Source of the DNA: Rhizobiaceae bacterium
GTDB taxonomy: Bacteria; Pseudomonadota; Alphaproteobacteria; Rhizobiales; Rhizobiaceae
Length of the DNA stretch: 64,000 bases
NCBI GenBank assembly: GCA_029233925.1
Contig: JARGOX010000001.1
Span: forward strand, 62,001-126,000
Direction: 5' to 3'
In this document: positions 25,698-35,066 of the stretch, one piece after another
How the letters are laid out: each line of letters starts with the position of its first letter
Position numbering within the stretch: the first letter of the stretch is position 1
The notes under the pieces: generated by a model
What the model was told of the DNA's origin: nothing
The model's database searches: none
What the model saw: only the letters and a program-made list of their open reading frames with translations
Position numbers and translations under genes: made by a program

Positions 25698-26972
25698 ATG
25701 ACGAGCAGTATCGTGCCGATTGCCAGCCTGTTGATGTCAGCCTTCCTGATGCTGGTGGGTGGCGGGCTTTCCGGCTACCTCATCCCCTTGCGAGCGGTGC
25801 ATGAAGGCTGGTCGACCTTCGATATTTCGCTGATCGCCACGGGTTATGCCGTTTGCTTTACCGTGGGTTGCCTGGTCACGCCCCGCCTGGTTCTGCGCGT
25901 CGGTCACGTGCGCGTCTTCGCGGTGCTGACAGCCCTGATGGCCGTCTCGCTGCTGATGCATGCGCTGGTGATCAACAGTCTTGCCTGGATCGTATTTCGC
26001 GGCATCGCCGGCTTTTCAATCGCCGGCGGCTACATGGTGATGGAAAGCTGGCTCAATGAGCGTGTGTCCAATGAAACGCGCGGCACCGTCTTTTCGGTCT
26101 ATATGGTTGTCTCGATGGTCGCGCTGATGGCCGGACAGTTCATCGTGCCGCTGGGCGATACGCAGACGGCAACCCTGTTCATGGTCTGCGCCATCTTCTA
26201 TGCGGTGGCCTTCATACCCACCGGGCTCTCAAGCGCTCAGTCGCCGCAACCGCTGACGGTGGTTTCCGTCAATCTGAAGGGGCTTTATCTCAAATCCCCT
26301 GCCGCTGCGGTCGGTTCGCTGCTGGCCGGGATCATTTCCGGTTCATGGAGCAATCTGGGCCCGGTCTTTGCACAGCGCAACGGCCTGTCGACCACGGAGG
26401 GCGCAACCATGCTGGCCCTTGCCATGATCGGCGGCGCCTTTTTTCAGATTCCGCTGGGGCGTCTTTCCGACCATTATGACCGTCGCCACATCATGGTTTT
26501 TGCCGGTGCTGTCGGGGCATCGATGTGTTTTGCGACGCTGCTCATCGGCATGGACAATATCTATATGTTCCTCGGCTCCATGTTCCTGCTGGGCTCGGTC
26601 TTGTTTCCGATTTATTCGCTCAATGTTGCCCATGCCAACGACTTTGCAGAAGCAGACGAATTCGTGGCGACCTCCAGCGGGTTGCTGATCATCTTTGGCG
26701 GCGGGACCATGCTGGGTCCCCTGTTGTCGGGCGCCCTGATGGACCAGTTCGGCAGCGCCGCATTGTTCATGGTCATCGGCGCTTCTTTCGTCATCTATGG
26801 CGGCTACGCCTATTACCGCACATTCCGCAGGCCCTATGTGGCCGAAGCCGAACGTGTCGATTTCCAGGCAATGCCATTGACACGAGCACTCACTCCTCAG
26901 ACCTATGAACTGGACCCCCGCGGGGACCAGCCCCCTGCCGACAGCGAGAACCAGACTGAGAGCTCGATTTGA
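25698..26972 (+). CDS. MFS transporter (YcaD-like)
   Basis: A 424-residue major facilitator protein with about twelve membrane helices and a hydrophilic C-terminal tail (residues about 390-424). Recognisable parts are the N-terminal PLRAVHEGWSTFDISLIATG, the loop following YAVCFTVGCLVTPRLVLRVG, GIAGFSIAGGYMVMESWLNE and the second-half loop IPLGRLSDHYDRRHIM. These fit the YcaD/YfkF type of small-molecule efflux or uptake carrier with unknown substrate. A GGGAA site precedes the ATG. The gene is separated by 240 bp from the glycosylase gene, and a serine recombinase relic abuts its 3' end. Confidence 0.85.
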   Translation: MTSSIVPIASLLMSAFLMLVGGGLSGYLIPLRAVHEGWSTFDISLIATGYAVCFTVGCLVTPRLVLRVGHVRVFAVLTALMAVSLLMHALVINSLAWIVFRGIAGFSIAGGYMVMESWLNERVSNETRGTVFSVYMVVSMVALMAGQFIVPLGDTQTATLFMVCAIFYAVAFIPTGLSSAQSPQPLTVVSVNLKGLYLKSPAAAVGSLLAGIISGSWSNLGPVFAQRNGLSTTEGATMLALAMIGGAFFQIPLGRLSDHYDRRHIMVFAGAVGASMCFATLLIGMDNIYMFLGSMFLLGSVLFPIYSLNVAHANDFAEADEFVATSSGLLIIFGGGTMLGPLLSGALMDQFGSAALFMVIGASFVIYGGYAYYRTFRRPYVAEAERVDFQAMPLTRALTPQTYELDPRGDQPPADSENQTESSI

Positions 26973-26975
26973 AAC

Positions 26976-27163
26976 GTGTTGCGGGCGATTGTTCAAGACG
27001 TCCGCAGCCTGGTCTCGGTTTCTTGAAACTCTGCAATAAGCTCTATTCCTTCAGCCCAGGCGAATCTAAAAATTGCGGCTTTCTGAGCCTCCAAGCCAAG
27101 CCCAGACTTTCATTGTTGCGCTGTCGAAACCCGGATGTAAGCGACTGCTGTTTCCATCGCCAT
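26976..27163 (-). pseudogene. Serine recombinase N-terminal relic (nonsense plus frameshift)
   Basis: Read on the - strand from 27163, the frame gives METAVAYIRVSTAQQ, the catalytic N-terminus of serine resolvase/invertase recombinases with the nucleophile Ser in YxRVST. It is followed by a TGA where an Arg or Gly codon is expected, and then by KSGLGLEAQKAAIFRFAWAE and GIELIAEFQETET in the same frame. After a frameshift comes ADVLNNRPQH, matching the usual GADALDRRPQ segment. The rest of the gene is missing, cut off at the MFS gene end. About 60 residues survive out of a family length of 200 or more, so the gene is dead. Confidence 0.75.
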
Positions 27164-27278
27164 TGCTGTGTTCTTTCGCGTCGTGTAAGGACACCATACG
27201 ATGGTAAGCATTATTTTGCGTTGAGGCATTGGCCTTTGGGGCGAAAGACAGTTCACGCAATCCAAAGGGGCACTGCCT

Positions 27279-28067
27279 ATGCAAAAGATCATATTCACCG
27301 CTGTCGCCGGCCTGCTATTGATGGCATCCGGATCGTCGCTGGCCGCGGGCAAGTGCGCGCAGCTGACGATCACTGGCCATCCCGAATATGCCCCGATCGC
27401 CTACCGCAACGGCGATGAAATCGCCGGCGCAGCGCCAACTTTCGTCGCGCAGATCGCGGCGAAGCTCGGCGTGCCCGTCGTGTCGAAATATACCGGTTCG
27501 TGGGCAGACGCGCAGATGGCGGCCCGTGACGGGACCGCAGACATCATCTTCGGCATATATTTTAATGACGAGCGTGCGACGTATCTCGACTACGTCCAGC
27601 CCGCCTTCATGCTCGACCCGGTGGTCGCCATGGCGGCCACAGGCAAGAGCTTTCCGTTCAAGGGCCAAGACGACCTGATCGGCAAGAAGGGTGTGACCAA
27701 CAAAGGCGAGAGCTACGGACCGGCGCTCGACGCCTTCATCGCCGACAAGCTCACCATGACCCGCACATCGGGCGTCGACAAGGCCTTCAATGCCGTGATC
27801 TCCGGCGAAGCGGACTATATGATCGCCGGTCTCTACCCGAGCATCACAGCCGCCGCGCAGTTCGGAGTGACCGGCCAGCTCGATCCACTCGATCCGCCGC
27901 TGCTGACGGCCGACATGTTCATCGCCTTCTCCAAGAAGTCGCCGTGCCTCGGGTTGATCGGGCCTTTTTCGAAGGCGATCACCGCGATGACCGCAGACGG
28001 GACCTATGCGACCGCGCTTAAGGAAGCAATCACGACCTGGACGACTTGGATCGCCAAGAACCAATGA
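27279..28067 (+). CDS. Periplasmic solute-binding protein (family 3), orphan
   Basis: A 262-residue protein with signal peptide MQKIIFTAVAGLLLMASGSS (cleaved near LAA-GKC) and the type II periplasmic fold of amino-acid-type binding proteins. It shows LTITGHPEYAPIAYRNGDEI, TFVAQIAAKLGVPVV, DGTADIIFGIYFNDER and YMIAGLYPSIT. Such proteins deliver ligands to ABC permeases, but no permease or ATPase gene is nearby, so the partner or role is unknown. The gene is strongly GC-rich and lies between a recombinase relic and a non-coding remnant, which suggests it arrived by transfer. AAGGGG precedes the start. Confidence 0.85.
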   Translation: MQKIIFTAVAGLLLMASGSSLAAGKCAQLTITGHPEYAPIAYRNGDEIAGAAPTFVAQIAAKLGVPVVSKYTGSWADAQMAARDGTADIIFGIYFNDERATYLDYVQPAFMLDPVVAMAATGKSFPFKGQDDLIGKKGVTNKGESYGPALDAFIADKLTMTRTSGVDKAFNAVISGEADYMIAGLYPSITAAAQFGVTGQLDPLDPPLLTADMFIAFSKKSPCLGLIGPFSKAITAMTADGTYATALKEAITTWTTWIAKNQ

Positions 28068-28369
28068 CCCAAGCCGAAGCGGCGTCCAGGAGCGCAATGT
28101 CGACGCATTGATCGAGATGCTTGGCCAGCGTCCGTTTGCAGCCATCGTCCGATGTGCCGATTCGCGCGTCACGGCCACGGTCGAAAACGCCAAGCTGAAC
28201 GCCAGATTCATTCAGGGCGCGCCTCCGATCCTGAGCGATCTGCACAAGACTGCAAGCTGAGGACGGTCGCCGCCCTCTACCTCATCGCCACAGGCAAGGT
28301 CGACTTCAGCCAACGCCTTGAAGCGTCGCCGGAAGCGATCCGAACAGACCACCTGAGCGGTTCGTGTTC
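28068..28369. other. Probable coding remnant, unrecognised
   Basis: About 300 bp of GC-rich, codon-like DNA without an intact gene. On the + strand one frame reads NVDALIEMLGQRPFAAIVRC and on to ILSDLHKTAS before a stop, and a shifted frame gives LYLIATGKVDFSQRLEASPE. This looks like decayed protein-coding DNA carried with the solute-binding protein gene. I cannot name the family. Confidence 0.35.
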
Positions 28370-29356
28370 TCACCCCTGAGGGGTGGTGAACCGCCTGGCG
28401 CTTCTTCGCTCAAGGCCCAGGCGGTGTTCGCGAATAATGATGAAGACACCGGAGCCAACAACAATGGCGGTCCCAAAGAGCATCGACCATTGTGGCACGT
28501 CACCAAAGAACAGATAGCCAATCACCAGCCCCATGATGATGGAGGTATATTCAAAGGGCGCAATCACCGAGACATCCGCATGGCGGTAACTCTCGGTCAG
28601 GAAAATCTGTGCGATGCCGCCGCAAATTCCGGCAGCGACGAGCAGGCCCAATGTTGATGGGTCCAGAGCCACCCAGCCAAAGGGGATCGTCGCCAGGGAT
28701 ATCAGCGAGGCTGACAATGAGAAATACAGAACGATCGTCGGTGTCTTTTCGCTGAGAACCAGCTTCCTGACGAGGATCATTGCAAAGGCGCCCAGCACGG
28801 CAGAGGCGAGCACCGCAATGACGCCCTTCGTATGATCATTCTGCCAGGGCTGACCGTCAAAAATCGACAGCAGCGGCCAGGAAATGATCACAACGCCAAT
28901 AAAACCAACAAGAACAGCAGTCCAGCGGTAAATGCGGATCGTCTCCCCCAGCAGGATGGAAGCCAGAACAACCATGATCAAAGGTTTGGCATAGCCAAGG
29001 GCAATCGCATCGGGCAGCGGCAGTCGGGTCAGGCCATAGAAACCGCTTGCCATGGCAGAAACACCCACCAGACCGCGCCAGAAATGGGACATCAGATTGC
29101 GGGTTTTGAAAGCCGTGTGCAATTGCCCCCGGACCGCTAGAAAGCAAAGCACTGGAATCATTGCCATGGAGGAGCGCAGGAAGACGATCTGCCCTGCCGG
29201 CACCCCATCCCCGGCCGCCTTGATGCAGGCTGCCATTGCGACAAAGATCAGAACAGATCCGATCTTGAAGGAGATTCCCAACAAGGCGCCGGAGCGACCA
29301 TCGTTGTTGTCTGCATCACTCACCCGACACCTCATTCCTATTGATCGGCAGAACAT
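28370..29356 (-). CDS. EamA/DMT-family transporter
   Basis: An inner-membrane carrier with ten predicted helices in two EamA repeats. Repeat one runs from GISFKIGSVLIFVAMAACIK to ILLGETIRIYRWTAVLVGFI, where the LLGE motif ends it. Repeat two runs from GVIAVLASAVLGAFAMILVR to GYLFFGDVPQWSMLFG. The family exports metabolites or drugs; the substrate is unknown. The start is uncertain: 29356 follows AGGACGC, 29335 gives MRCRVSDADNN, and a frame upstream to 29464 is probably not translated. It is convergent with the remnant at 28.1 kb. Confidence 0.82.
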   Translation of the reverse strand: MFCRSIGMRCRVSDADNNDGRSGALLGISFKIGSVLIFVAMAACIKAAGDGVPAGQIVFLRSSMAMIPVLCFLAVRGQLHTAFKTRNLMSHFWRGLVGVSAMASGFYGLTRLPLPDAIALGYAKPLIMVVLASILLGETIRIYRWTAVLVGFIGVVIISWPLLSIFDGQPWQNDHTKGVIAVLASAVLGAFAMILVRKLVLSEKTPTIVLYFSLSASLISLATIPFGWVALDPSTLGLLVAAGICGGIAQIFLTESYRHADVSVIAPFEYTSIIMGLVIGYLFFGDVPQWSMLFGTAIVVGSGVFIIIREHRLGLERRSARRFTTPQG

Positions 29357-29520
29357 GCGTCCTGCAAAGATTAACCTGTTGCACTGATTCAATAAAACCA
29401 TACAAGCCGCTGGTTTCTCATGCACAAAAGCCAACAACCGTGCGGCGTCAGGCGACAGCCGCAATCGAATGGATCGCGGCTGGCTTTTTGCGTTGCGGGC
29501 AAAGACAGGGCTGAACAGCG

Positions 29521-31830
29521 TTAGTTCTTTGCTGCCTCTTGAATAGACGACCAGATGCGCTGGGGTGTCGTCGGCATGGCAATTTCACGGATGCCATAGG
29601 CACGGTCGAGTGCGTCGATAATGGCGTTCAAGATCGCCGGACAGGCACCGATTGTTCCCGCTTCGCCCGCACCCTTGATGCCCATGGCATTGGTTGTGGA
29701 GGGAACATTGCGTGTCTGGAAGTCAAACGAGGGCATATTGTCGGCCCGTGGCATGGCATAGTCCATGAAGCTGGCGGTCAGCAATTGTCCGTCCTCATCA
29801 TAGGAAACGCCCTCAAGCAGACATTGCCCGATGCCCTGAACAACGCCACCGTGGACCTGACCCAGCAACAGAACCGGATTGACCACCACGCCAAAATCAT
29901 CAACCATCGTGTAGGCAATAATATCGAGATGTCCGGTTTCGGGATCAATTTCGACCTCGCAGATATGCGTTCCATTGGGATAGGTCGCTTCATCCTGCTT
30001 GATTTCACCGACGGCCTTGAGTTGCTCCTTGTCGACCGCTGCGGCAGCCAGATCGGCATAGCTCAATGCCCTGTCGGTTCCCACGACACGCGCCTCACCG
30101 GCGACCAGTTCGATATCACCGACGGCTGCTTCCAGTTCACTGGAGGCGATCTGTTTCATCTGGGTTGCCAGAATATCGCCTGCCTTGTCGACCGAGACGC
30201 CGCCAAGCGGGATCGAACGCGAACCGCCCGTACCACCGCCGGCGGCAAGTTCATTGGTGTCACCCTGGCGCACGATGATCTTGTCGAAATCGATGCCGAT
30301 CCGGTCGGCAATGAACTGGCTATAGGCCGTGGCGTGGCCCTGCCCGTTGGTCTGCGTTCCAATGAAAAGGGTCAGTGTGCCATCCTCATTGAGCTGCAGA
30401 AAGGCCGGTTCCGAACCGGCGAATGCACAGGCCTCCACATAGACCGACATGCCCTGCCCTCTGATCTTGCCACGCTGACGCGCCTCCTCGGCCCGCGCTG
30501 CGAATCCAGCCGTATCGGCTTTGACAAGCGCCTCGTCCATGTGACCTTCGAATTCGCCGACATCGTAGAGACGCCCGGAGGCTGTGCGATAGGGAAATTG
30601 CTCCGGCTTGATGAAATTGCGACGGCGCAATTCAGCCGGGTCCATGCCGATCTCGCGGGCGCAGGCGTCAACCAGACGCTCTATCAGCAAGGCGGCCTCC
30701 GGTCGTCCGGCACCGCGATAGGCGTCAATTGAGGTGGTGTTTGTGTAGACACCGGTTATCGACAGGTCGTGCAGTTGAATATCGTAAACACCCGTTGCCA
30801 TCATGGCGCCCAAAGTGGGCACCATCGGTCCAAAGCCGCTCAGATAGGAGCCCATATTGGCCTTGATGTCGATCCTCAAAGCTTCAAAACGCCCGTCCTT
30901 GTCCATTGCCATGCTGGCGGTGACCAGATTGTCGCGGCCATGGGCATCAGCGACAAAATGTTCCGAACGGTCCGATACCCATTTGACCGGCCGATTGAGG
31001 CGGCGCGCGGCTTCAAGACTCAACGGGTATTCCCGGTAATTGTGAAAGCGTGTTCCAAAACCGCCGCCGGTATCACCCGAGATCACCCGGATTTTTTCTT
31101 TCGGCATGGAAAATATATGTTCGGCCAGCGTGTTGCGAATATGGTGCACGCCCTGTGAGCCGGTGGTCAGCGTGAACTGTCCGTTCTGCGCATCCCATTC
31201 GGCAAGCGCGGCACGCGGCTCCATGTAGTTGGAAACGAGCCGGTTGTTGACGAAGGAAATTTCGGTGATATGGCTTGCCTTGGCGAAGGCGGCATCCGTT
31301 GCATCCTTGTCTCCCTGGCCAAAAAGAAAGGCGCGATTTGTTCCCAGATCCGGCCAGATCAAAGGCGCATCGGCCCCCAAAGCGGCCTCCATGTCGACAA
31401 TTGCCTCGGTCGCATCCCATTCTATATCAATCAGTTCCGCGGCATCCTGCGCCAGTTCGGTGCTGTCAGCGACGATAAAGGCAACGCCGTCACCAACATG
31501 ACGAACCTCACCGTCACACAGCAAAGGCGCTTCACGCACCTCACAGGTACTTCCATCAACCTGCTGGACCGGCGTGAAACAATGCAATGTGCCAAGATCC
31601 GGAATATCCTTGGCGGTCAGCACGAGATGAACACCCTTGGCCTGCCTGGCGTCCTCAAGAGAATTGATCTTGAATGTCGCAGCGGCATGGGGAGAGCGCA
31701 ACAGGTGGCCATAGACCACACCGTCGCGATGAGAATCATCGGAAAAGCGGCCTTTTCCCTGAATGAGAGCATCGTCTTCTTTTCTGAGCGCGGATGCGCC
31801 AACGCCGAATTTCGGTGTCGCAATATTCAT
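29521..31830 (-). CDS. Xanthine dehydrogenase-family molybdopterin subunit (form II CoxL-like), orphan
   Basis: A 769-residue large subunit of the molybdenum hydroxylase family. The N-terminal Ald_Xan_dh domain starts GVGASALRKEDDALIQGKGR. It has the active-site loop AYRGAGRPEAALLIERLVD (near residue 370), where AYRGAGR marks the form II type rather than the CO-oxidising AYRCSFR of form I. The conserved C-terminal segment is GIKGAGEAGTIGACPAILNA with the catalytic Glu. I chose ATG 31830; a longer frame to 31875 lacks conservation. The FAD (CoxM) and 2Fe-2S (CoxS) subunits are not adjacent, which is unusual. The true substrate is unknown. Confidence 0.88.
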   Translation of the reverse strand: MNIATPKFGVGASALRKEDDALIQGKGRFSDDSHRDGVVYGHLLRSPHAAATFKINSLEDARQAKGVHLVLTAKDIPDLGTLHCFTPVQQVDGSTCEVREAPLLCDGEVRHVGDGVAFIVADSTELAQDAAELIDIEWDATEAIVDMEAALGADAPLIWPDLGTNRAFLFGQGDKDATDAAFAKASHITEISFVNNRLVSNYMEPRAALAEWDAQNGQFTLTTGSQGVHHIRNTLAEHIFSMPKEKIRVISGDTGGGFGTRFHNYREYPLSLEAARRLNRPVKWVSDRSEHFVADAHGRDNLVTASMAMDKDGRFEALRIDIKANMGSYLSGFGPMVPTLGAMMATGVYDIQLHDLSITGVYTNTTSIDAYRGAGRPEAALLIERLVDACAREIGMDPAELRRRNFIKPEQFPYRTASGRLYDVGEFEGHMDEALVKADTAGFAARAEEARQRGKIRGQGMSVYVEACAFAGSEPAFLQLNEDGTLTLFIGTQTNGQGHATAYSQFIADRIGIDFDKIIVRQGDTNELAAGGGTGGSRSIPLGGVSVDKAGDILATQMKQIASSELEAAVGDIELVAGEARVVGTDRALSYADLAAAAVDKEQLKAVGEIKQDEATYPNGTHICEVEIDPETGHLDIIAYTMVDDFGVVVNPVLLLGQVHGGVVQGIGQCLLEGVSYDEDGQLLTASFMDYAMPRADNMPSFDFQTRNVPSTTNAMGIKGAGEAGTIGACPAILNAIIDALDRAYGIREIAMPTTPQRIWSSIQEAAKN

Positions 31831-32088
31831 GAAAATACCTGTACCTTGAAATTCCGAAATGGGCAGCGGATCCACCCAATGTCATTTATAGAGGCAATGG
31901 GCAGGCCTGTCATCCAAAACACCGCAAAATTTGTTTTCGGCCATCAGCAGGCAGCAAGAAAATCGGGGTTCAACCTTTTGCCAGTTGAAGAACGCACCAT
32001 CAACCCTTTAGTGTGCGCGGATTCTTGCCATACAGATCAACATTGCAAACGCCTCACAGCACGTTAGAGCAGACAGAACAGGACAGAC

Positions 32089-34734
32089 ATGAGAACCGAA
32101 ACCGGACACGTCGTTCGCCTCGAAAACTATAAACAAACCGATTTTGAAGTGACCCATGTTGATCTGACATTCCGCCTGGACCCGGACAGCACCATCGTCA
32201 AAAGCCGTCTGTCCCTGAAACGCCGTCCAGGCGCAAAGCCTGGCGCACCATTAGTGCTGGCTGGTGATGAACTGCGTTTCAAAGGGTTGAGGATCGATGA
32301 TGTCGATGCAGATCCGAAGCGCTACAAGGTCACCGCGCAAAGACTGGAGATCCGCGACCTTCCGACACGTGATGCTTTCACTGTGGATATTACAACTGAA
32401 ATTGCACCCAGCCAGAATACGAAACTGATGGGCCTTTACCGTTCCAACGCGGTCTATTGCACCCAATGTGAGGCGGAAGGCTTCAGACGCATCACCTATT
32501 TCCTTGATCGACCCGACGTGCTGGCGATCTATTCCACACGGATCGAAGCAAAACGGTCCGAAGCGCCGCTGCTGTTGTCCAATGGCAATCCCGGCGAACA
32601 GGGGGAATTGGGCGACGGATGCCATTATGCTGTGTGGCATGACCCACACCCCAAGCCCAGCTATCTGTTCGCTCTCGTGGCCGGTGATCTGGCCAGGGTA
32701 TCGGACAGTTTCACCACACGCTCTGGAAAACCCGTTGAACTCGTCATTTATGTCGAACACGGCAAACAGGCACAGGCAACCTATGCAATGGATGCCCTGA
32801 AACGCTCGATGAAATGGGACGAGGACAGGTTCGGGTGCGAATATGATCTGGATATTTTCATGATCGTTGCGGTTTCCGACTTCAATATGGGCGCCATGGA
32901 GAACAAGGGCCTCAACGTCTTCAACGACAAATATGTTCTGGCAGATCCGGAGACCGCAACCGACGCCGATTATGCCAATATCGAGGCGATCATCGCCCAT
33001 GAATATTTTCACAATTGGACCGGGAACCGCATCACCTGCCGCGACTGGTTCCAGCTGTGCCTCAAGGAAGGGCTGACAGTCTATCGCGATCACGAATTTT
33101 CTGCCGACATGCGCTCGCGGCCAGTCAAGCGCATTGCCGAGGTGCGCCTTTTGAAGGCTCACCAGTTCCCCGAGGACAGCGGGCCCCTTGCACATCCTGT
33201 ACGGCCGGTGCGCTACAGTGAAATAAACAATTTCTATACGGCCACCGTCTATGAAAAAGGCTCCGAGGTCATCCGGATGCTGGCCACCATATTGGGTCCG
33301 CAGGACTTCAAAAAAGGCCTCGATCTGTATTTCCAACGCCACGACGGCCAAGCCGCAACGATAGAGGACTTTATTGTCTGTTTCGAAGATGCTGCCGAGA
33401 TCTCGTTGGCGCAATTCTCCTTATGGTACCATCAGGCGGGAACGCCCGTGATCACGGTCGGCTCGACCTATGATGCCAAATTGCAAAAACTGACCGTACA
33501 GCTTGAACAATCTATTCCGCCGACACCCGGCCAGGCGAAGAAAAAGCCCATGCATATTCCCCTGCGCGTGGGATTGATCGGCGAGAATGGCAAGGAGATG
33601 GTGGCCTCTGCAATCAACGGCATTGAAAGCAGCGGTGATGTCTTGCATATCCGCAAGCGCAAACATCAGGTTGTGCTTGCGGGTATAAAATCCCGCCCTG
33701 TGCTGTCGCTCAACCGCAGTTTTTCCGCGCCAGTCAATATCCATCTTGAACAATCATCAGAAGACCTGGCCCATCTGGCACGTTTTGAAACCGACCCGTT
33801 TTCACGCTGGCAGGCACTCAATGATCTTGCAACCCGTGACCTGATTGCGGCAACCAACGCTGTCAGGGCAGGAGATGGCGTCCAGTGCAATCCTGCTCTT
33901 GTTGACAGCCTGCTTGCCACCCTTGGCGACGACAGGCTGGAACCGGCCCTCAAGGGCCAGGCTCTGACAATGCCTGGTGAGAGCGATATTGCCCGCGAGA
34001 TCGGTTCAAACATCGACCCGGATGCCATTCATCTTGCCCGCGAACGGATCATTACCTTTATTGCCGAAGCGGGCGCCGACCTGTTTTCAGCCATACTGTC
34101 TGATACCCGAGCAACAGGACCATTCATGCCGGATGCCCAGGGTGCCGGCAGGCGCGCGCTTTATCTGGCATCGCTCGGCTATCTGTCCCATGGCAAGATG
34201 TCGGCAGAGGAGATTCTTGCGATCTACGATGCGGCGGACAACATGACCATCAGGAGCGGTGCCCTGCTCGTCCTTGCCCATGAATACCCGGAATCGGTGG
34301 CTGCCAAAAAGGCACTTGTCGATTTTGAATCGCGCTTCAGCGACAATCCATTGGTCATCGACAAATGGATGGCAATCCAGGCGACCATTCCCGGACCTCA
34401 GTCCCTGGATCGCGTGTTGCAGCTCATGGCGACCCCGCATTATTCGGTGGAGAATCCCAATCGTATCCGGGCATTGCTTGGCAGCTTCATTTCCGGCAAC
34501 CCGACGGGGTTCAATCTGGCCGATGGAAGGGGCTACAGGTTCCTTTGCGAACAGATCATCGCGCTTGATCAGCGCAACCCACAGGTTGCAGCCCGTCTGT
34601 TGACTGCCATGCGCTCCTGGCGATCACTGGAACCGATACGCCGTGAGAATGCCAGAATGGCACTTGGCGAGATTTCAGCACAGACATCCCTGTCGCCTGA
34701 TGTGAGGGATATCACCGAACGCATTTTGGCCTGA
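32089..34734 (+). CDS. pepN: Aminopeptidase N
   Basis: A cytoplasmic M1-family zinc metallopeptidase that removes N-terminal residues from peptides. The 881 residues match the PepN type. Signatures are the substrate-binding GAMENKGLN (about residue 268), HEYFHNWTGNRITCRDWFQL with the HExxH zinc site at residue 304, the downstream Glu of CLKEGLTVYRDHEF, and the YTATVYEKGSEVIRM Tyr segment. The C-terminal half has the helical DUF3458 region with DPFSRWQALNDLATRDL. It is divergent from the CoxL-like gene, sharing a 258-bp promoter region. It lies upstream of the PleC-like kinase, in a gene order I recall from rhizobial chromosomes. Confidence 0.97.
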   Translation: MRTETGHVVRLENYKQTDFEVTHVDLTFRLDPDSTIVKSRLSLKRRPGAKPGAPLVLAGDELRFKGLRIDDVDADPKRYKVTAQRLEIRDLPTRDAFTVDITTEIAPSQNTKLMGLYRSNAVYCTQCEAEGFRRITYFLDRPDVLAIYSTRIEAKRSEAPLLLSNGNPGEQGELGDGCHYAVWHDPHPKPSYLFALVAGDLARVSDSFTTRSGKPVELVIYVEHGKQAQATYAMDALKRSMKWDEDRFGCEYDLDIFMIVAVSDFNMGAMENKGLNVFNDKYVLADPETATDADYANIEAIIAHEYFHNWTGNRITCRDWFQLCLKEGLTVYRDHEFSADMRSRPVKRIAEVRLLKAHQFPEDSGPLAHPVRPVRYSEINNFYTATVYEKGSEVIRMLATILGPQDFKKGLDLYFQRHDGQAATIEDFIVCFEDAAEISLAQFSLWYHQAGTPVITVGSTYDAKLQKLTVQLEQSIPPTPGQAKKKPMHIPLRVGLIGENGKEMVASAINGIESSGDVLHIRKRKHQVVLAGIKSRPVLSLNRSFSAPVNIHLEQSSEDLAHLARFETDPFSRWQALNDLATRDLIAATNAVRAGDGVQCNPALVDSLLATLGDDRLEPALKGQALTMPGESDIAREIGSNIDPDAIHLARERIITFIAEAGADLFSAILSDTRATGPFMPDAQGAGRRALYLASLGYLSHGKMSAEEILAIYDAADNMTIRSGALLVLAHEYPESVAAKKALVDFESRFSDNPLVIDKWMAIQATIPGPQSLDRVLQLMATPHYSVENPNRIRALLGSFISGNPTGFNLADGRGYRFLCEQIIALDQRNPQVAARLLTAMRSWRSLEPIRRENARMALGEISAQTSLSPDVRDITERILA

Positions 34735-34967
34735 CGCACCCTTTGATACAATCACAGGAACCAGACAGTCCTTTGGCAGCTTCAGCTGTCTGAGAGAACG
34801 TCGTCCCGTGGATGCGACAGGCGTGTGCACATCCGCCACAAAGGCATTTTTCGCAAGCTGCCGAGCAACGCAAAAGCCTGACAATCGGCGGCGTCGGCTT
34901 CATATGTTGCAACGCACACTGCACCCATTGCATGCATTTAAATAAAATGATCAACGATTATATATGG
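34735..34967. other. Intergenic region downstream of pepN
   Basis: About 230 bp without a gene. A Cys-rich - strand frame here (34712-34954) has no family support. AT-rich DNA starts near 34930 and leads into the CtrA-type box and the kinase promoter. Confidence 0.4.
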
Positions 34968-34982
34968 TTAATAAAGAATTAA
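34968..34982. promoter_or_regulatory. Perfect CtrA-type box upstream of the PleC-like kinase
   Basis: TTAATAAAGAATTAA is an exact TTAA-N7-TTAA, the consensus of the cell-cycle regulator CtrA in alphaproteobacteria. It sits 85 bp before the kinase start, inside a short AT-rich stretch suited to a promoter. Confidence 0.6.
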
Positions 34983-35066
34983 ATTTGGCTCTGGACAAGG
35001 CGAATCACCTTTGATTCATTAGGGCAGATTCGGACACGCGGCTTTCGAATCACCTGAAGTTCAAAG

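Noticed and set aside
27110-27373. Intact small gene on the - strand at the recombinase relic
   Set aside because: Its N-terminal part is not recombinase-like; only the segment from 27163 downward matches, so it is a relic and not a gene.
34712-34954. Cys-rich - strand frame after pepN
   Set aside because: No family pattern, no ribosome site, and it overlaps the pepN end.
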